Shown: positions 25,676 through 34,784, numbered from the stretch's first letter. The stretch: 53,320 bases of DNA from JAWXTK01 sp044433645 (GCA_044433645.1 JAWXTK010000016.1:1-53320), one strand, 5' to 3'. A program made the numbers and translations. The notes: a model not told the origin generated them from the sequence alone.

Positions 25676-26977
25676 TTATGAATTTCTAATTCTCGAACCT
25701 ATAACAGCATAATAAAGTATCACAACTTCGCACACAATAACCAAAGACCAAGTATATTGCCAAGCCCCCAATTTATCGGCCAAAAATCCCTGAACTAAGG
25801 GGAACACTGCACCACCAAACACACCCATCATAAACACACCTGAGGCCTTAGAGGTGTAAATTCCCAAATCCTTAACAGCCAGGGTAAACACTGCTCCCCA
25901 CATAATAGAGTGGCAAAGTCCAACAGAGACCAACACCCAAAGATTATTAGTCAAGATAGCAATAATTGTTAAGACTATGGCCGAAACAGATGTGCAAACA
26001 AGCTGAAAGCGAGCCGAAAGGTGATTTAAAAAACTAGAGCAAAGCCTACCGACCATAAGTCCACCCCAGTAAAGCGTGGCAAGCAGAGCTGGTATGCCCA
26101 AATCTAGGCCTGCGATAACTATATTCTCGCGCCCAAAAAACGACAAAGGTTCACCTATCTTAGCAAGTTCAATAGCGTGCAAATTAACATTGACACCTAT
26201 ACAAACCTCAGCGCCAACATAAAAAAATATGGCTATCACTCCAAGCCTTAAGTGCGAAAACGACCATACGCTCTTAGTTAATAATTGCTCAGACGAACTG
26301 CTAGAGCCCTGAATATCGGGCAAACTCAAAGTGCGAGTAACCAAAATCACGGCTGCCACAAAAAAGCTCATCACCAAAAACGGCATAATCAGTTGCGAAG
26401 ATGCCACAGAATCAAAAGCTAGACCCGAAAAAATCACGCCGGTTACAAAAAAAGGCGCAATAGTAGTACCAAAAGAATTAATTGCACACACTATATTAAC
26501 TCTCTGAACTGGCTGAGTATTAGGCAATTCATAGCTAGCAATATAAGGATTTATCACCACTTGAAGCACGGCTGCCGAAGTCCCCATTAAATAAGACCCC
26601 AACAAAAAAACCATGTAACCATAGGGCACAAAATCGCCTGCTAGAGACACACCCTGCTCGCCCACTGACGAAGCCATATAAGCCGAGCAAAGATAAACCA
26701 AGAGCGATGACAACATAAAACCAAGTCCTCTAAGTAGCGTACGTTTATAACCCAGAGAATTTATCCAACCACCTGCCCTAGAGCTATTTAACAAATATCC
26801 TAAAAAGAAAAAGAAGGGAATGAGCGTAATCAAAGTGTTGCGCAGAGTTTCGACCTCAGACAAAAACGTAGCGCTCAGTGGCGCTTGCATTTGTCCGTTC
26901 ACAGTAGTTAGGAAACCAACTATAAAATAAATTGTAGTTAGTATCACAAAGGGCACTAAACTATATTTCTTTGCCAT
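25676..26977 (-). CDS. MFS sugar/polyol transporter (FucP-like)
   Basis: This 433-residue transporter has twelve predicted membrane helices and a central cytoplasmic loop near residues 215-235 (SSSSEQ). The first helix and following loop (TTIYFIVGFLTTVNGQMQ) and the segment LGYLLNSSRAGGWINSLGYK resemble the fucose:proton symporter FucP branch of the MFS. It should bring a sugar or polyol across the inner membrane with protons. It lies 23 bases after the mannitol-type dehydrogenase gene, so the same polyol, possibly mannitol, or fructose is the likely cargo; this is inference from neighbours. Confidence 0.87.
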   Translation of the reverse strand: MAKKYSLVPFVILTTIYFIVGFLTTVNGQMQAPLSATFLSEVETLRNTLITLIPFFFFLGYLLNSSRAGGWINSLGYKRTLLRGLGFMLSSLLVYLCSAYMASSVGEQGVSLAGDFVPYGYMVFLLGSYLMGTSAAVLQVVINPYIASYELPNTQPVQRVNIVCAINSFGTTIAPFFVTGVIFSGLAFDSVASSQLIMPFLVMSFFVAAVILVTRTLSLPDIQGSSSSSEQLLTKSVWSFSHLRLGVIAIFFYVGAEVCIGVNVNLHAIELAKIGEPLSFFGRENIVIAGLDLGIPALLATLYWGGLMVGRLCSSFLNHLSARFQLVCTSVSAIVLTIIAILTNNLWVLVSVGLCHSIMWGAVFTLAVKDLGIYTSKASGVFMMGVFGGAVFPLVQGFLADKLGAWQYTWSLVIVCEVVILYYAVIGSRIRNS

Positions 26978-27000
26978 GACAAGCTTGGTTTTTTTTAGGC

Positions 27001-28404
27001 TTAAAGTAAAGCTAAAGTCTCGCGCACACCTTTATCCCTAATTTGCTTTAAATAAGACAGATACAATTCTACAAATTCACTATTAGAGCCTAAATCAGCA
27101 CTCACAAAAGGCGAAGCTGATAGAAAATTTTGAGCCTCATCGCCCTGCAAAAGTGCAAAGTCTGAGCCCTGCAACTGAGGTTCAAAAATCTCGAAATAAT
27201 CACCATTATCATCCGAGCGATTTTTTAGGTAGTGATAATACGTAGCCAACAAAAATGCTATGCGTTTTAAATCCATTTTAGAGGCTATCATCTTCTCTAA
27301 AATCGGCATCACATACACAGGAAATTTAGATGCCCCATCACCACACAAGCGCAAGACCTGATCGCTAACCGACGAATTTGCAAAGCGTTCTATAAGGGTT
27401 TGTTTATACTCTTCAAGGTCTATATTCTCGGGCGCAGGCACAAAAGGCGTAGCATCTTTATCCATAAAATCGCGCACAAATTTCACCACCAAACTATCGC
27501 CCATAGCCTTATCAACCCTACGATAACCCATAAGCACCGAAGCATAAGAAAGCAAGGTGTGAGATGCATTAAGTAAGCTAAGTTTCATATTCTCAAAGGG
27601 AGAAACATCATCGGTAAACTGCGCCCCAACGTCTTGCCAACGAGGTCTGCCAGCTACAAAATTATCCTCTATGACCCACTGCAAAAAGTCCTCACAATAC
27701 ACAGGCGCTTTATCTTGTTTATTAAGATTTTGATTGAGCCTATCCACATCCGTAGGCGTTGTAGCAGGGGTTATCCTATCCACCATACTGTTTGGGAAGG
27801 TGACATTATCTCTAACCCACGAGGCTAGAGAGGGGTCTTGCAGCGAGAAAAATTCTGAGAAAACTCTTTTGCAAGTATCGCCATTGTGTTGCAAATTATC
27901 ACACGAGAGTATGGTTATAGGCCCATTGCCCGAAGCTCTGCGCGCACGCAATCCCTCGGCCACAAAACCAAATACACTGCGAGGTGTTGAAGGGTTCACG
28001 ATATCATACCTGACAGCCTCAGTATCAATATTATACCCTCCCTCGGTTATGGTTAAAGTAATGATTTTAATGTTTTTATCAGCGACTTTTGCGATAATCT
28101 GCGCAGAGTTTTCGCCTGCCCAGTAAAGTTCCACTAGCGAGCCTATCCACTGACTCTGATTATCGCCCTTGCGCCCACAAATAGTAAGAGAATACACGCC
28201 TTGCTGAGATTTTAAGGCACGAAAAAGCGTCTCGTCCCCTGGCATTAACATTGCACCACATATACCCCAGTTTTGCTGACTCTCATCCTCAAGCAACATA
28301 TTAGTGTAAGCTTGAGCGTGGGCACGGTGAAAATTACCCACACCAAAATGGATAATACCCGAAGTGATATCATCCCTAAAATAATTAAAATTTAATGTAC
28401 TCAT
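27001..28404 (-). CDS. Mannitol dehydrogenase-family polyol/uronate oxidoreductase
   Basis: This 467-residue member of the long-chain mannitol dehydrogenase family also resembles fructuronate and tagaturonate reductases. The NAD-binding GVGNFHRAHAQAY is at about 21-33, ITEGGYN at 119-125, and the catalytic signature K274-L-S-L-L-N279-A-S-H282 is intact. With a fructokinase and sugar transporter in the same leftward unit, mannitol 2-dehydrogenase (mannitol to fructose) is the best guess; fructuronate reductase is less likely because no uronate isomerase or dehydratase gene accompanies it. It is the first gene of the unit. The 204-base spacer upstream has no convincing leftward -7 box. Confidence 0.85.
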   Translation of the reverse strand: MSTLNFNYFRDDITSGIIHFGVGNFHRAHAQAYTNMLLEDESQQNWGICGAMLMPGDETLFRALKSQQGVYSLTICGRKGDNQSQWIGSLVELYWAGENSAQIIAKVADKNIKIITLTITEGGYNIDTEAVRYDIVNPSTPRSVFGFVAEGLRARRASGNGPITILSCDNLQHNGDTCKRVFSEFFSLQDPSLASWVRDNVTFPNSMVDRITPATTPTDVDRLNQNLNKQDKAPVYCEDFLQWVIEDNFVAGRPRWQDVGAQFTDDVSPFENMKLSLLNASHTLLSYASVLMGYRRVDKAMGDSLVVKFVRDFMDKDATPFVPAPENIDLEEYKQTLIERFANSSVSDQVLRLCGDGASKFPVYVMPILEKMIASKMDLKRIAFLLATYYHYLKNRSDDNGDYFEIFEPQLQGSDFALLQGDEAQNFLSASPFVSADLGSNSEFVELYLSYLKQIRDKGVRETLALL

Positions 28405-28560
28405 AATTAAACAGTTTTTCTTAGTTAGATATCTTTACTTGCAATAACCTTGCTAATATACATATAACGCTAAGAAAAAATATTTTATTGTTCAATTTTT
28501 TAATCCTCTGACAATCAACATTAGTAACTTAAAGGTAAGTGTAAAACTTTTAAGTACCTA

Positions 28561-28592
28561 CTTGACAAAACGTTATAAAACACTTATATTTG
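28561..28592 (+). promoter_or_regulatory. Promoter of the sodium:solute symporter gene
   Basis: CTTG (28561-28564), 20 bases, then TATATTTG (28585-28592) is a good Bacteroidetes -33/-7 pair with one mismatch in the first box. The start codon follows 16 bases later. The rest of the divergent spacer 28405-28560 holds nothing recognisable. Confidence 0.65.
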
Positions 28593-28608
28593 TTGAAAAT
28601 AAAACAAA

Positions 28609-30063
28609 ATGGAAAACTCAAACAAAATAATCATCGCCCTTGGCATGCTAGCTTATATACTAGCTGTCAGCTATATAGGTTATCGCAACAAAAAAAACAG
28701 CAATAGTGAGGATTATTTCCTAGCCTCGCGCTCTCTGCCAGCATGGCTATTGGCCATTACTTTTATAGCATCGTGGTGGGGAGGAGGTTCGGCCATAGAT
28801 TTGGTGGATGTGGCTCACAAAGAGGGTATTAGCTCGTTTTGGGTTTATGGCGTGCCTGTGCTTTTATCTACTTTTTTAATGTATATTTTTGCTGGTGGCA
28901 TACGCTCTATCGGCACTATCTCGCAGGGGGAATTAATCGAAAAGCGCTATGACAAACGCGTAGGTTTTATGCTCACGGTCTTTATAATTATTTTTATGAG
29001 TATAGGCTCGGCCACTCAGGTGATAGTTATAGGCAATTTATTTGAATCGTTTTTTGGCATAGACTATTCTCTTAGCGCAACTTTGGGCACTCTGTTGGTG
29101 TTGTTTTACTCGCTGTTTGGTGGTTTTCGTGGAGTTGTTCTCACAGATTTATTCCAATTTGTATTTTTCTTGTTTGCTTCTGTGGTTTTGTTTGTTTTAA
29201 GTTACTCTCTCTCAGGTGGTTTCTCATCACTGAGCGTGATAGCTAGCGAGCCTAATAGAGAGGGTTTCACCTCGGTTTTTCATAATCTAGGCGATAATCT
29301 AGCCTACATCATAACCTTTGGTAGTTCGTGGATGATACAAGCCAACGTATGGCAAAGAATCTCGGCCGCAAAGACGCCTCAGAGTGCTAAGAAAATGATG
29401 AAAATCAGCTTTTTGGCCTTCATTCCTCTGTATTTAATGGTAGCCCTCACAGGCATGTTTAGCGCTTCGATATTTGAGAGCGTACCCCAAGGAGGCGTTG
29501 TGGCAGGGCTGTTAAACCAGATGCAAAGCCCCCTGTTGTCGGGACTGATTTTTATTGGTCTGTGCTCTGCGATAATGTCTACTATGGACTCTATGATAAA
29601 CTCAGGAGCACTCTCGCTAACGGTTGATATTTATCAGCGCCATATTAACCCCAAAGCTAAGCCTAACATGGGTGTGAAGGTGGGCAGAATTTCCACAGCG
29701 CTCATTGCAATCATAGCCTTAATTGTTGGAGTAAAGATACGTTCGGTGCTGACCATAGCGTGGATAGGAGCAGATTTTTTGGCTACGGGAGCTTTTGTGC
29801 CCTTAGTTCTGGGCTTTATTTTTAGGCGAGGAACTACCTCGGCGGCTCTTAGCTCTATGATATTTGGACTTGTATTTTCGCTCTATAATTTATGTGTGGC
29901 TCTGGGGGCAAACTTCCCCACTCTATGGAAAATAGCCTCAACCGAGCAGGCTATTATAGGTATGTGCACATCCTTTATAATTTACATGTGTGTGAGCCTT
30001 GTAACTAAACCCAACAAAGAAAAAGCTGAAAAATTTATAAAAACAGCAAATATTATTAAATAA
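28609..30063 (+). CDS. Sodium:solute symporter (SSS family)
   Basis: This 484-residue protein has about thirteen hydrophobic segments in the SSS order. Typical blocks are EDYFLASRSLPAWLLAITF (about 34-52), a WWGGGSAID turn, YSLFGGFRGVVLTDLFQF (about 169-186), and SSWMIQANVWQRISAAKTP (near 238-256). It couples sodium entry to uptake of an organic solute such as a sugar, polyol or carboxylate; which one is not visible. It is divergent from the polyol dehydrogenase gene, with separate promoters in the shared spacer, so it may serve the same pathway. A hairpin terminator follows after 19 bases. Confidence 0.9.
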   Translation: MENSNKIIIALGMLAYILAVSYIGYRNKKNSNSEDYFLASRSLPAWLLAITFIASWWGGGSAIDLVDVAHKEGISSFWVYGVPVLLSTFLMYIFAGGIRSIGTISQGELIEKRYDKRVGFMLTVFIIIFMSIGSATQVIVIGNLFESFFGIDYSLSATLGTLLVLFYSLFGGFRGVVLTDLFQFVFFLFASVVLFVLSYSLSGGFSSLSVIASEPNREGFTSVFHNLGDNLAYIITFGSSWMIQANVWQRISAAKTPQSAKKMMKISFLAFIPLYLMVALTGMFSASIFESVPQGGVVAGLLNQMQSPLLSGLIFIGLCSAIMSTMDSMINSGALSLTVDIYQRHINPKAKPNMGVKVGRISTALIAIIALIVGVKIRSVLTIAWIGADFLATGAFVPLVLGFIFRRGTTSAALSSMIFGLVFSLYNLCVALGANFPTLWKIASTEQAIIGMCTSFIIYMCVSLVTKPNKEKAEKFIKTANIIK

Positions 30064-30082
30064 AATCACACATTTAGGCCTT

Positions 30083-30120
30083 AAGATAGCATTTTTCAGC
30101 TAAAAATGCTATCTTTGTTT
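30083..30120 (+). terminator. Terminator of the symporter gene, overlapping a promoter box
   Basis: Perfect 14-base arms (30083-30096 and 30102-30115) surround a 5-base loop, followed by TTGTTTT. The right arm and tail read TATCTTTG at 30110-30117, an exact TAnnTTTG box facing fimbrial locus 2, so one sequence may end one transcript and start the next. No -33 TTTG is at the normal distance. Confidence 0.75.
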
Positions 30121-30162
30121 TATCGTATATAGTTGAATTCAGCAAACAAAACTACCCAACAA

Positions 30163-31239
30163 ATGAAAAAACTATTATTTCTCTTGCTTGCATTACCTCT
30201 ATTTGCAATAGCACAAAGCTCTGAGACTCATTAAAATATAGAACTCGACAAAATTACAGCTCTCTACTACCCACGTAATGTTTACATACCTTCGGATAGT
30301 GAGCGTGCAAAACTCGATGATTTAATCACTAAGATGCTTGCCGATAGCACCATTAAAATCCACCTTATAGGTTATGGAGATAAGTGGGGTGGCAAGGAGG
30401 TGAACGATCGTTTTTCTCTTACTAGAGCTAAGTATATTGCAGGCATAATGCTTAGCAGCCGTGTTCCAAGCAAACAGATAACCTACCTAGGCAAGGGTAT
30501 AGACACCAAGGCTGAAAATGATGCCGCAGCTCGTAGGGTGGACGTGTTAGAGGTCAAAAAACCTATCATCACCCCACAAGAAACAGCGCAAGAACAAGAA
30601 ATCACACCACAGCAAGATGCAAGAGCAGCCGAGCCTAAAGAAGATATAGACCCAGCAATGCAGGTAGAACCAGAACCAACTACTCAGCCCGAGAGCGAGC
30701 CTGAGCCTAAACCAGAGCAAACAGCCAAACAAAAAAAATGTGTTGCGTGGAAATATTTTAACCTAAGAGCCAACTTACTGTATTGGGCAGGGGGTATGAT
30801 GAACCTTGGTGTAGAATTTAAAAAACCAGAGAGTGATTTTGGATTTTTGCTTAATGCAGGTTATTCTTTCTTTGGCCAGACAGAGTGGAATCATAACTTA
30901 GGTGGTTGGTATGCAGCTCCTGAGCTAAGATATTACATCCCAAAAAATGACAAATGGTTTGTAGGCGCACAGTTTCTATATTCGGGCTACAACATCAAAC
31001 TAAGCGATACCGGCTACCAAGGCACAGTAATAGGTGGTGGACTAACAGCAGGCTATAAACTCACACTTAACAAATACCTCGACATGGACTTTACTCTAGG
31101 CTTGGGTTATGGTCACTTTAGTTATGACACTTACTATCACCACGAGCCCACCAACACCAACCCCTACATAGAAAAAAATGTTGTTAAAAACTCATTTACC
31201 CCAATACAAGCTGGTGTTAACTTAATTTATAAGATGTAA
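30163..31239 (+). pseudogene. OmpA-like/DUF3575-type protein of fimbrial locus 2, interrupted by an in-frame TAA
   Basis: From the ATG at 30163 the first 23 codons encode a clear signal peptide (MKKLLFLLLALPLFAIAQ and five more residues), then TAA at 30232-30234. The same frame continues with an OmpA-like domain without further stops to 31239: IHLIGYGDKWGGKEVNDRF and SLTRAKYIAGIML. The next ATG (30334) would give a 301-residue product lacking any export signal and part of the domain. A linker rich in Pro, Glu and Gln (about 69-132 of that product) follows, then a barrel domain (NLLYWAGGMMNLGVEFKKP) of the same kind as in the locus 1 DUF3575 protein. One base change in a Lys, Gln or Glu codon explains the stop. 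It may be a true pseudogene, a recent mutation or a sequencing error; readthrough is less likely because the TAA is followed by A. Confidence 0.75.
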
Positions 31240-31242
31240 ATT

Positions 31243-32109
31243 ATGAAGAAATTATATATAATATTTACAGTTGCATTAGTTTTGTCAAGTTGCTACAAAA
31301 GCGAACTAACAAACACCACTCACCCTTTGACAGGGCAAATATTGGTGGATGCTATACTCTTCGACTCAGCTCTGCCCACTAATGATTTTACCGTGGAACT
31401 AGACGGAAATATATACTCATCATCTAGCAACGGCATAGCTACCCTGCCCGACACTTTAAGCCCCGGCACACACACTATACACGTATATAGCAATGGCGAG
31501 GGCACAAGCGTTAAAGCAGGCATAGCCACTGTGGACATGGCCGACAACACCTTCCTACGCCACGACCCCGAGCACCTATACTTTTGTTCACAAGAAATAA
31601 CGGTTACAGCTGATGCAGTATTAAAATTCACAGCCTCTCTTAATCAAGTCACTGGCACACTGCATCTTAACCTAGCTATTACAGAAGGCGACCCCAACCA
31701 TATAATTAGCTCTTATGCAACCATATCAGGCATATCTAATACTTGGGATTGCATAGCAGACTCAGACATATCAAGCTCTTCATCTGTAATTGCACCCACT
31801 ATCACCCAGGGCGCATCGCTCACAAAAAGCAGTGATAATAATTACCTAACAGCTACTATCCAAACACTAGGCGCAAGTGGCTTAGAGCAAATATTAACTA
31901 TTGAAATGTTACTTATAGACGGCAGAGTACAATCATCAATCTGCGATATAACATCTTATTTATCAACGCTAGTTGCAGACAAACCGACCCCAGTTATCTT
32001 TGGGGGCGACGTATCTATTCCTACAACCATAGAGGGTAACATGACTATCACCCCATGGGAAGAAGGCGATGGATTTAATGGAGACGTTTTTGAGACAACG
32101 AATAATTAG
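31243..32109 (+). CDS. Anchor-like lipoprotein of fimbrial locus 2 (DUF5119/Mfa2-like position)
   Basis: This 288-residue protein has a lipoprotein signal and lipid cysteine C17 (LSSC). A strand-rich N-terminal part (ILVDAILFDSALPTNDFTV, then LSPGTHTIHVYSN) has the same plan as the DUF5119-like gene of locus 1, a short beta domain describing a value followed by a conserved turn. The C-terminus ends with ITPWEEGDGFNGDV, resembling the terminal strand of the fimbrillins that follow. It is 3 bases after the interrupted OmpA-like gene and 14 before the first fimbrillin gene. It lacks an obvious processing Arg, consistent with an anchor or assembly role; this is inferred from position and not proven by sequence. 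Confidence 0.68.
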   Translation: MKKLYIIFTVALVLSSCYKSELTNTTHPLTGQILVDAILFDSALPTNDFTVELDGNIYSSSSNGIATLPDTLSPGTHTIHVYSNGEGTSVKAGIATVDMADNTFLRHDPEHLYFCSQEITVTADAVLKFTASLNQVTGTLHLNLAITEGDPNHIISSYATISGISNTWDCIADSDISSSSSVIAPTITQGASLTKSSDNNYLTATIQTLGASGLEQILTIEMLLIDGRVQSSICDITSYLSTLVADKPTPVIFGGDVSIPTTIEGNMTITPWEEGDGFNGDVFETTNN

Positions 32110-32123
32110 AAAAAAATAAAACT

Positions 32124-32990
32124 ATGAAACAACTATTTTTAACTCTTTCGCTAGTGGTGGCAGCAAGCATAACAAGTTGCCAAAAGGAAGATACTACAAG
32201 AGTAACTTCCCCTAGCGCATCGTTTACAGTAAAAACCGAGATTGTAGAAACTAAATCAGTTAGCAAAGAGGCTTGGGCAGACGAGGATTCTATCAGCGTA
32301 TGGGCATGGGTTTCAGGCAGTACAATAGTAAATGGCGTGACTAACACCTATGATGCTGCCACTAAAAAGTGGACTCCCTCGTCATATATGCTATGGAAAG
32401 ATATGAGCTCTGTGCACAACTTTACTGCAAGCTTCCCTGTGCAAAATATAACCAACTTTTCAGCTCACAGCTACACGCTTTTGGGCAATGGTGCTGCGAG
32501 TGACGATTTTTTGGTTGCTGTAAATAATGCTGCTGATTTAAGTGCCGAGAACTACTCTACCGTGCCACTTGAGTTTGAGCACATGACAAGTAAGGTGACT
32601 ATCTCGCTTTCATTTAGAGATCAGTTTGACACTACACCAAGCGTTAGTGAGGTGAATATCACAGCAAAAAATAATGCCGAGGTAGATATTCTCAATCAAA
32701 CAACATCTGCAACGGGCTCAGCAGTAGCCTTCAAAATTGCAGAAACTACTGCTAACACAAATTACGAAGGTGTCATCATTCCCCAAGGCATACAATACAT
32801 AAATATAGTCATAGGCTCAGACACTTACACCTACGACCATGGCTCAGTATTTACTCTAGTACAGGGCAAAAACCACACTATATCGCTTACTGTGGGTAAA
32901 GATAAAGTAGAGCTTGACGGCGACAGTATCACAATAGGATCGTGGCAACCAGGTGACAGCATCACAGACGGCGATGCAGAAAAAAACTAA
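32124..32990 (+). CDS. Fimbrillin-family lipoprotein, locus 2, first pilin-like gene
   Basis: This 288-residue protein has lipid cysteine C19 (ITSC) and the Mfa-like fimbrillin pattern: VWAWVSGS near 58, a YMLWKDM segment, VPLEFEHMTSKVTISLSF near 148, a GVIIPQGIQYINIVIG strand near 212 and a final ITIGSWQPGDSITDGDAE. The last segment ends in the W-containing strand that other members of this locus share. At the expected protease site the residue is lysine (K44 in ETKS) instead of the arginine seen in the next four genes. It is a probable pilus subunit exported as a lipoprotein; whether it is shaft or accessory is not clear. Confidence 0.82.
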   Translation: MKQLFLTLSLVVAASITSCQKEDTTRVTSPSASFTVKTEIVETKSVSKEAWADEDSISVWAWVSGSTIVNGVTNTYDAATKKWTPSSYMLWKDMSSVHNFTASFPVQNITNFSAHSYTLLGNGAASDDFLVAVNNAADLSAENYSTVPLEFEHMTSKVTISLSFRDQFDTTPSVSEVNITAKNNAEVDILNQTTSATGSAVAFKIAETTANTNYEGVIIPQGIQYINIVIGSDTYTYDHGSVFTLVQGKNHTISLTVGKDKVELDGDSITIGSWQPGDSITDGDAEKN

Positions 32991-33010
32991 AATAAAAAAA
33001 CTAAAATAAT

Positions 33011-33907
33011 ATGAAAAAAACTATTTTACTAGCCCTAGCCATTGTAGCAATGAGCGCCTGCACAAAAGAAGAATCAACAATATCTGCATTTACAGATGCT
33101 CCAGTGAGCATCAGCACATCTGTGGCCGAAACTCGTGCTACAACATACACAACTTACACAGGCTCAGACCTTAGCCTTACTATCATTCACCCAAGCTCTA
33201 GTGATTACAGCTATTATGGCACGGTGTGGGAATACAAAAACGATGTTTGGGGTTGTGATGACCAAGTATTATGGAGAAATTCTACAGATGCTGTAAAAAT
33301 CTATGCCTTCGCCTCATTAATTGGTAATGTAGCAACAGAATATACCTATAATAACTATTCAGGAATAGTTGATATAAATCAAAGTTCTCTAGCAAGTTTC
33401 ACTTCATCAGACTTTGTAACCTACATTAACGAGAGCTACACCCCAACATCTACAAAACTCGCTATACCTTTTGAGCACAAACTCTCTAAATTCAACATCG
33501 CACTTAGCTACGGAGATCAGTTTGGAGAAACTACCCCAACGGTTACTTCGGTTAAAGTCAATGCCGTGAATAAATTTACTTACACTATAATTTCAGGAGT
33601 AGAAACAGTGGCAGCAACATCAGATGCAGCAACAGCTATCACGGCTTATGCCAACACTGCAAACACATCTTACTCGGTTATCTTACCTGCTCAAAGCATC
33701 ACTACGGGCAATCTAATCGACATAGTTATTGACGGCGACACCTTCTCTTTGCCTGCTGGCTCTGGTTACAGCTTTGTATCAAACTATGAGTACAATATCA
33801 AAGTGCGCGTGGGCAAAGATGTAACTGTTGTTGAAGATATCACCGTGGGTGGCTGGAGTACTGGCTCAGACTTCTCTGACGGCGATGCTGAATACCAAAG
33901 CAACTAA
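33011..33907 (+). CDS. Fimbrillin-family lipoprotein, locus 2, second pilin-like gene
   Basis: This 298-residue protein has lipid cysteine C17 (MSAC) and a candidate maturation site R42-A43 in ETRATTY. The opening YTGSDLSLTI is nearly the same as in the GLUG-bearing last gene of the locus (YTGQDLSLTI), and both continue with a matching W-x-Y-x-x-x-x-W pattern, a LW block, an IYAFA or IYAYA block, and PFEHKLSKFNIAL or PFEHKMAQVIFNV. These two genes are paralogs. The C-terminus ITVGGWSTGSDFSDGDAE carries the terminal strand typical of self-polymerising fimbrillins. It is a probable pilus subunit, 20 bases after the previous gene and 12 before the next. Confidence 0.84.
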   Translation: MKKTILLALAIVAMSACTKEESTISAFTDAPVSISTSVAETRATTYTTYTGSDLSLTIIHPSSSDYSYYGTVWEYKNDVWGCDDQVLWRNSTDAVKIYAFASLIGNVATEYTYNNYSGIVDINQSSLASFTSSDFVTYINESYTPTSTKLAIPFEHKLSKFNIALSYGDQFGETTPTVTSVKVNAVNKFTYTIISGVETVAATSDAATAITAYANTANTSYSVILPAQSITTGNLIDIVIDGDTFSLPAGSGYSFVSNYEYNIKVRVGKDVTVVEDITVGGWSTGSDFSDGDAEYQSN

Positions 33908-33919
33908 AAACAAAACCAC

Positions 33920-34780
33920 ATGAAGAAAGTATTAATCATAGCAAGCCTTGCGCTGATTTTTGCAAGTTGCCAAAAAGATGCTACTCAGGATCTAGGGCGA
34001 AGCACTCTGCCCGAGGACGGGGTGATGCGCTTTACAACTCAGGTGAGCGAGAGCAGAGCAGGTCTTACTACTTCTACTCTTACAAACTTTGGCATCTACA
34101 CCTATTATGATAGCGCCTACACCTACGAAAATGTGAAGGTAGAAAAAAATGGCAGTGAGTATCAAAGCGAGGAGACTATGCGCTTTGAGGGTGAGGATGA
34201 TAATATAACAATCTCAGCCTATGCACCTTACAGCTCTACACCCAGCTCATTTACTGTGCTTTCTAACCAAAGCACTGAGGACGGGGTCAAAGCATCAGAC
34301 TTGCTTTATGCCTGTTCAGAGGTGACTCCTTCGAACCCTAATAACTCAAATGATATTTACTATGATTCTGAAAATCAAGCAATTAACATTATATTTAACC
34401 ACATTTTAGCCAAGACAACCATAAACATAACTCTTGGCACACAGTGGAGTGCAGATCTCGTAAACCCTATAACTTCGGTTACAATTAGTGGCACAAACAC
34501 TACAGCTAGCCTAGATTTTAACAGCGAGTATCCTATCACTTCAATTAGCAACGCAGCTAGCATTTCGGCCATGTATCTTGATGATTTTGCATTGGGTTTA
34601 AATCCAACTCTTAGCTATGAGGCTATATTAATACCCCAACAAGTGGCCAAGGGAGAGCTTAAAATTGTGATAACAACTGATAATGGCTCATTTACCTGGT
34701 ACAGCGACAAAGCACTGAGCCTAAACAGTGATGAAAACAACATCCTAAATTTGGAAATAGGCACAATATTAAATTACTAA
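33920..34780 (+). CDS. Fimbrillin-family lipoprotein, locus 2, third pilin-like gene, short C-terminus
   Basis: This 286-residue protein has lipid cysteine C17 (FASC) and candidate maturation site R46-A47 in ESRAGL. It is a paralog of the next gene: both open with LPxDxVMRF, have a YENV or YKNI strand, a DNITISAYAPY or DEVTITAYAPY block, SEVTPSNP or SKVTPSSP, and EIYYDS or DIYYDS. In contrast to all other pilins of the locus it stops right after NILNLEIGTILNY, without the final W-containing segment of about 20-25 residues. If that segment is the donor strand, this protein could accept but not donate a strand, as for a terminal subunit; this is inference. It is 4 bases before the next gene. 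Confidence 0.82.
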   Translation: MKKVLIIASLALIFASCQKDATQDLGRSTLPEDGVMRFTTQVSESRAGLTTSTLTNFGIYTYYDSAYTYENVKVEKNGSEYQSEETMRFEGEDDNITISAYAPYSSTPSSFTVLSNQSTEDGVKASDLLYACSEVTPSNPNNSNDIYYDSENQAINIIFNHILAKTTINITLGTQWSADLVNPITSVTISGTNTTASLDFNSEYPITSISNAASISAMYLDDFALGLNPTLSYEAILIPQQVAKGELKIVITTDNGSFTWYSDKALSLNSDENNILNLEIGTILNY

Positions 34781-34784
34781 CGAT

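Noticed and set aside
30232..30234. Reading the TAA as a recoded sense codon
   Set aside because: Other genes in the window use TAA as a normal stop (for example purC, parA and several pilins), and the stop context TAAA is not a readthrough context.
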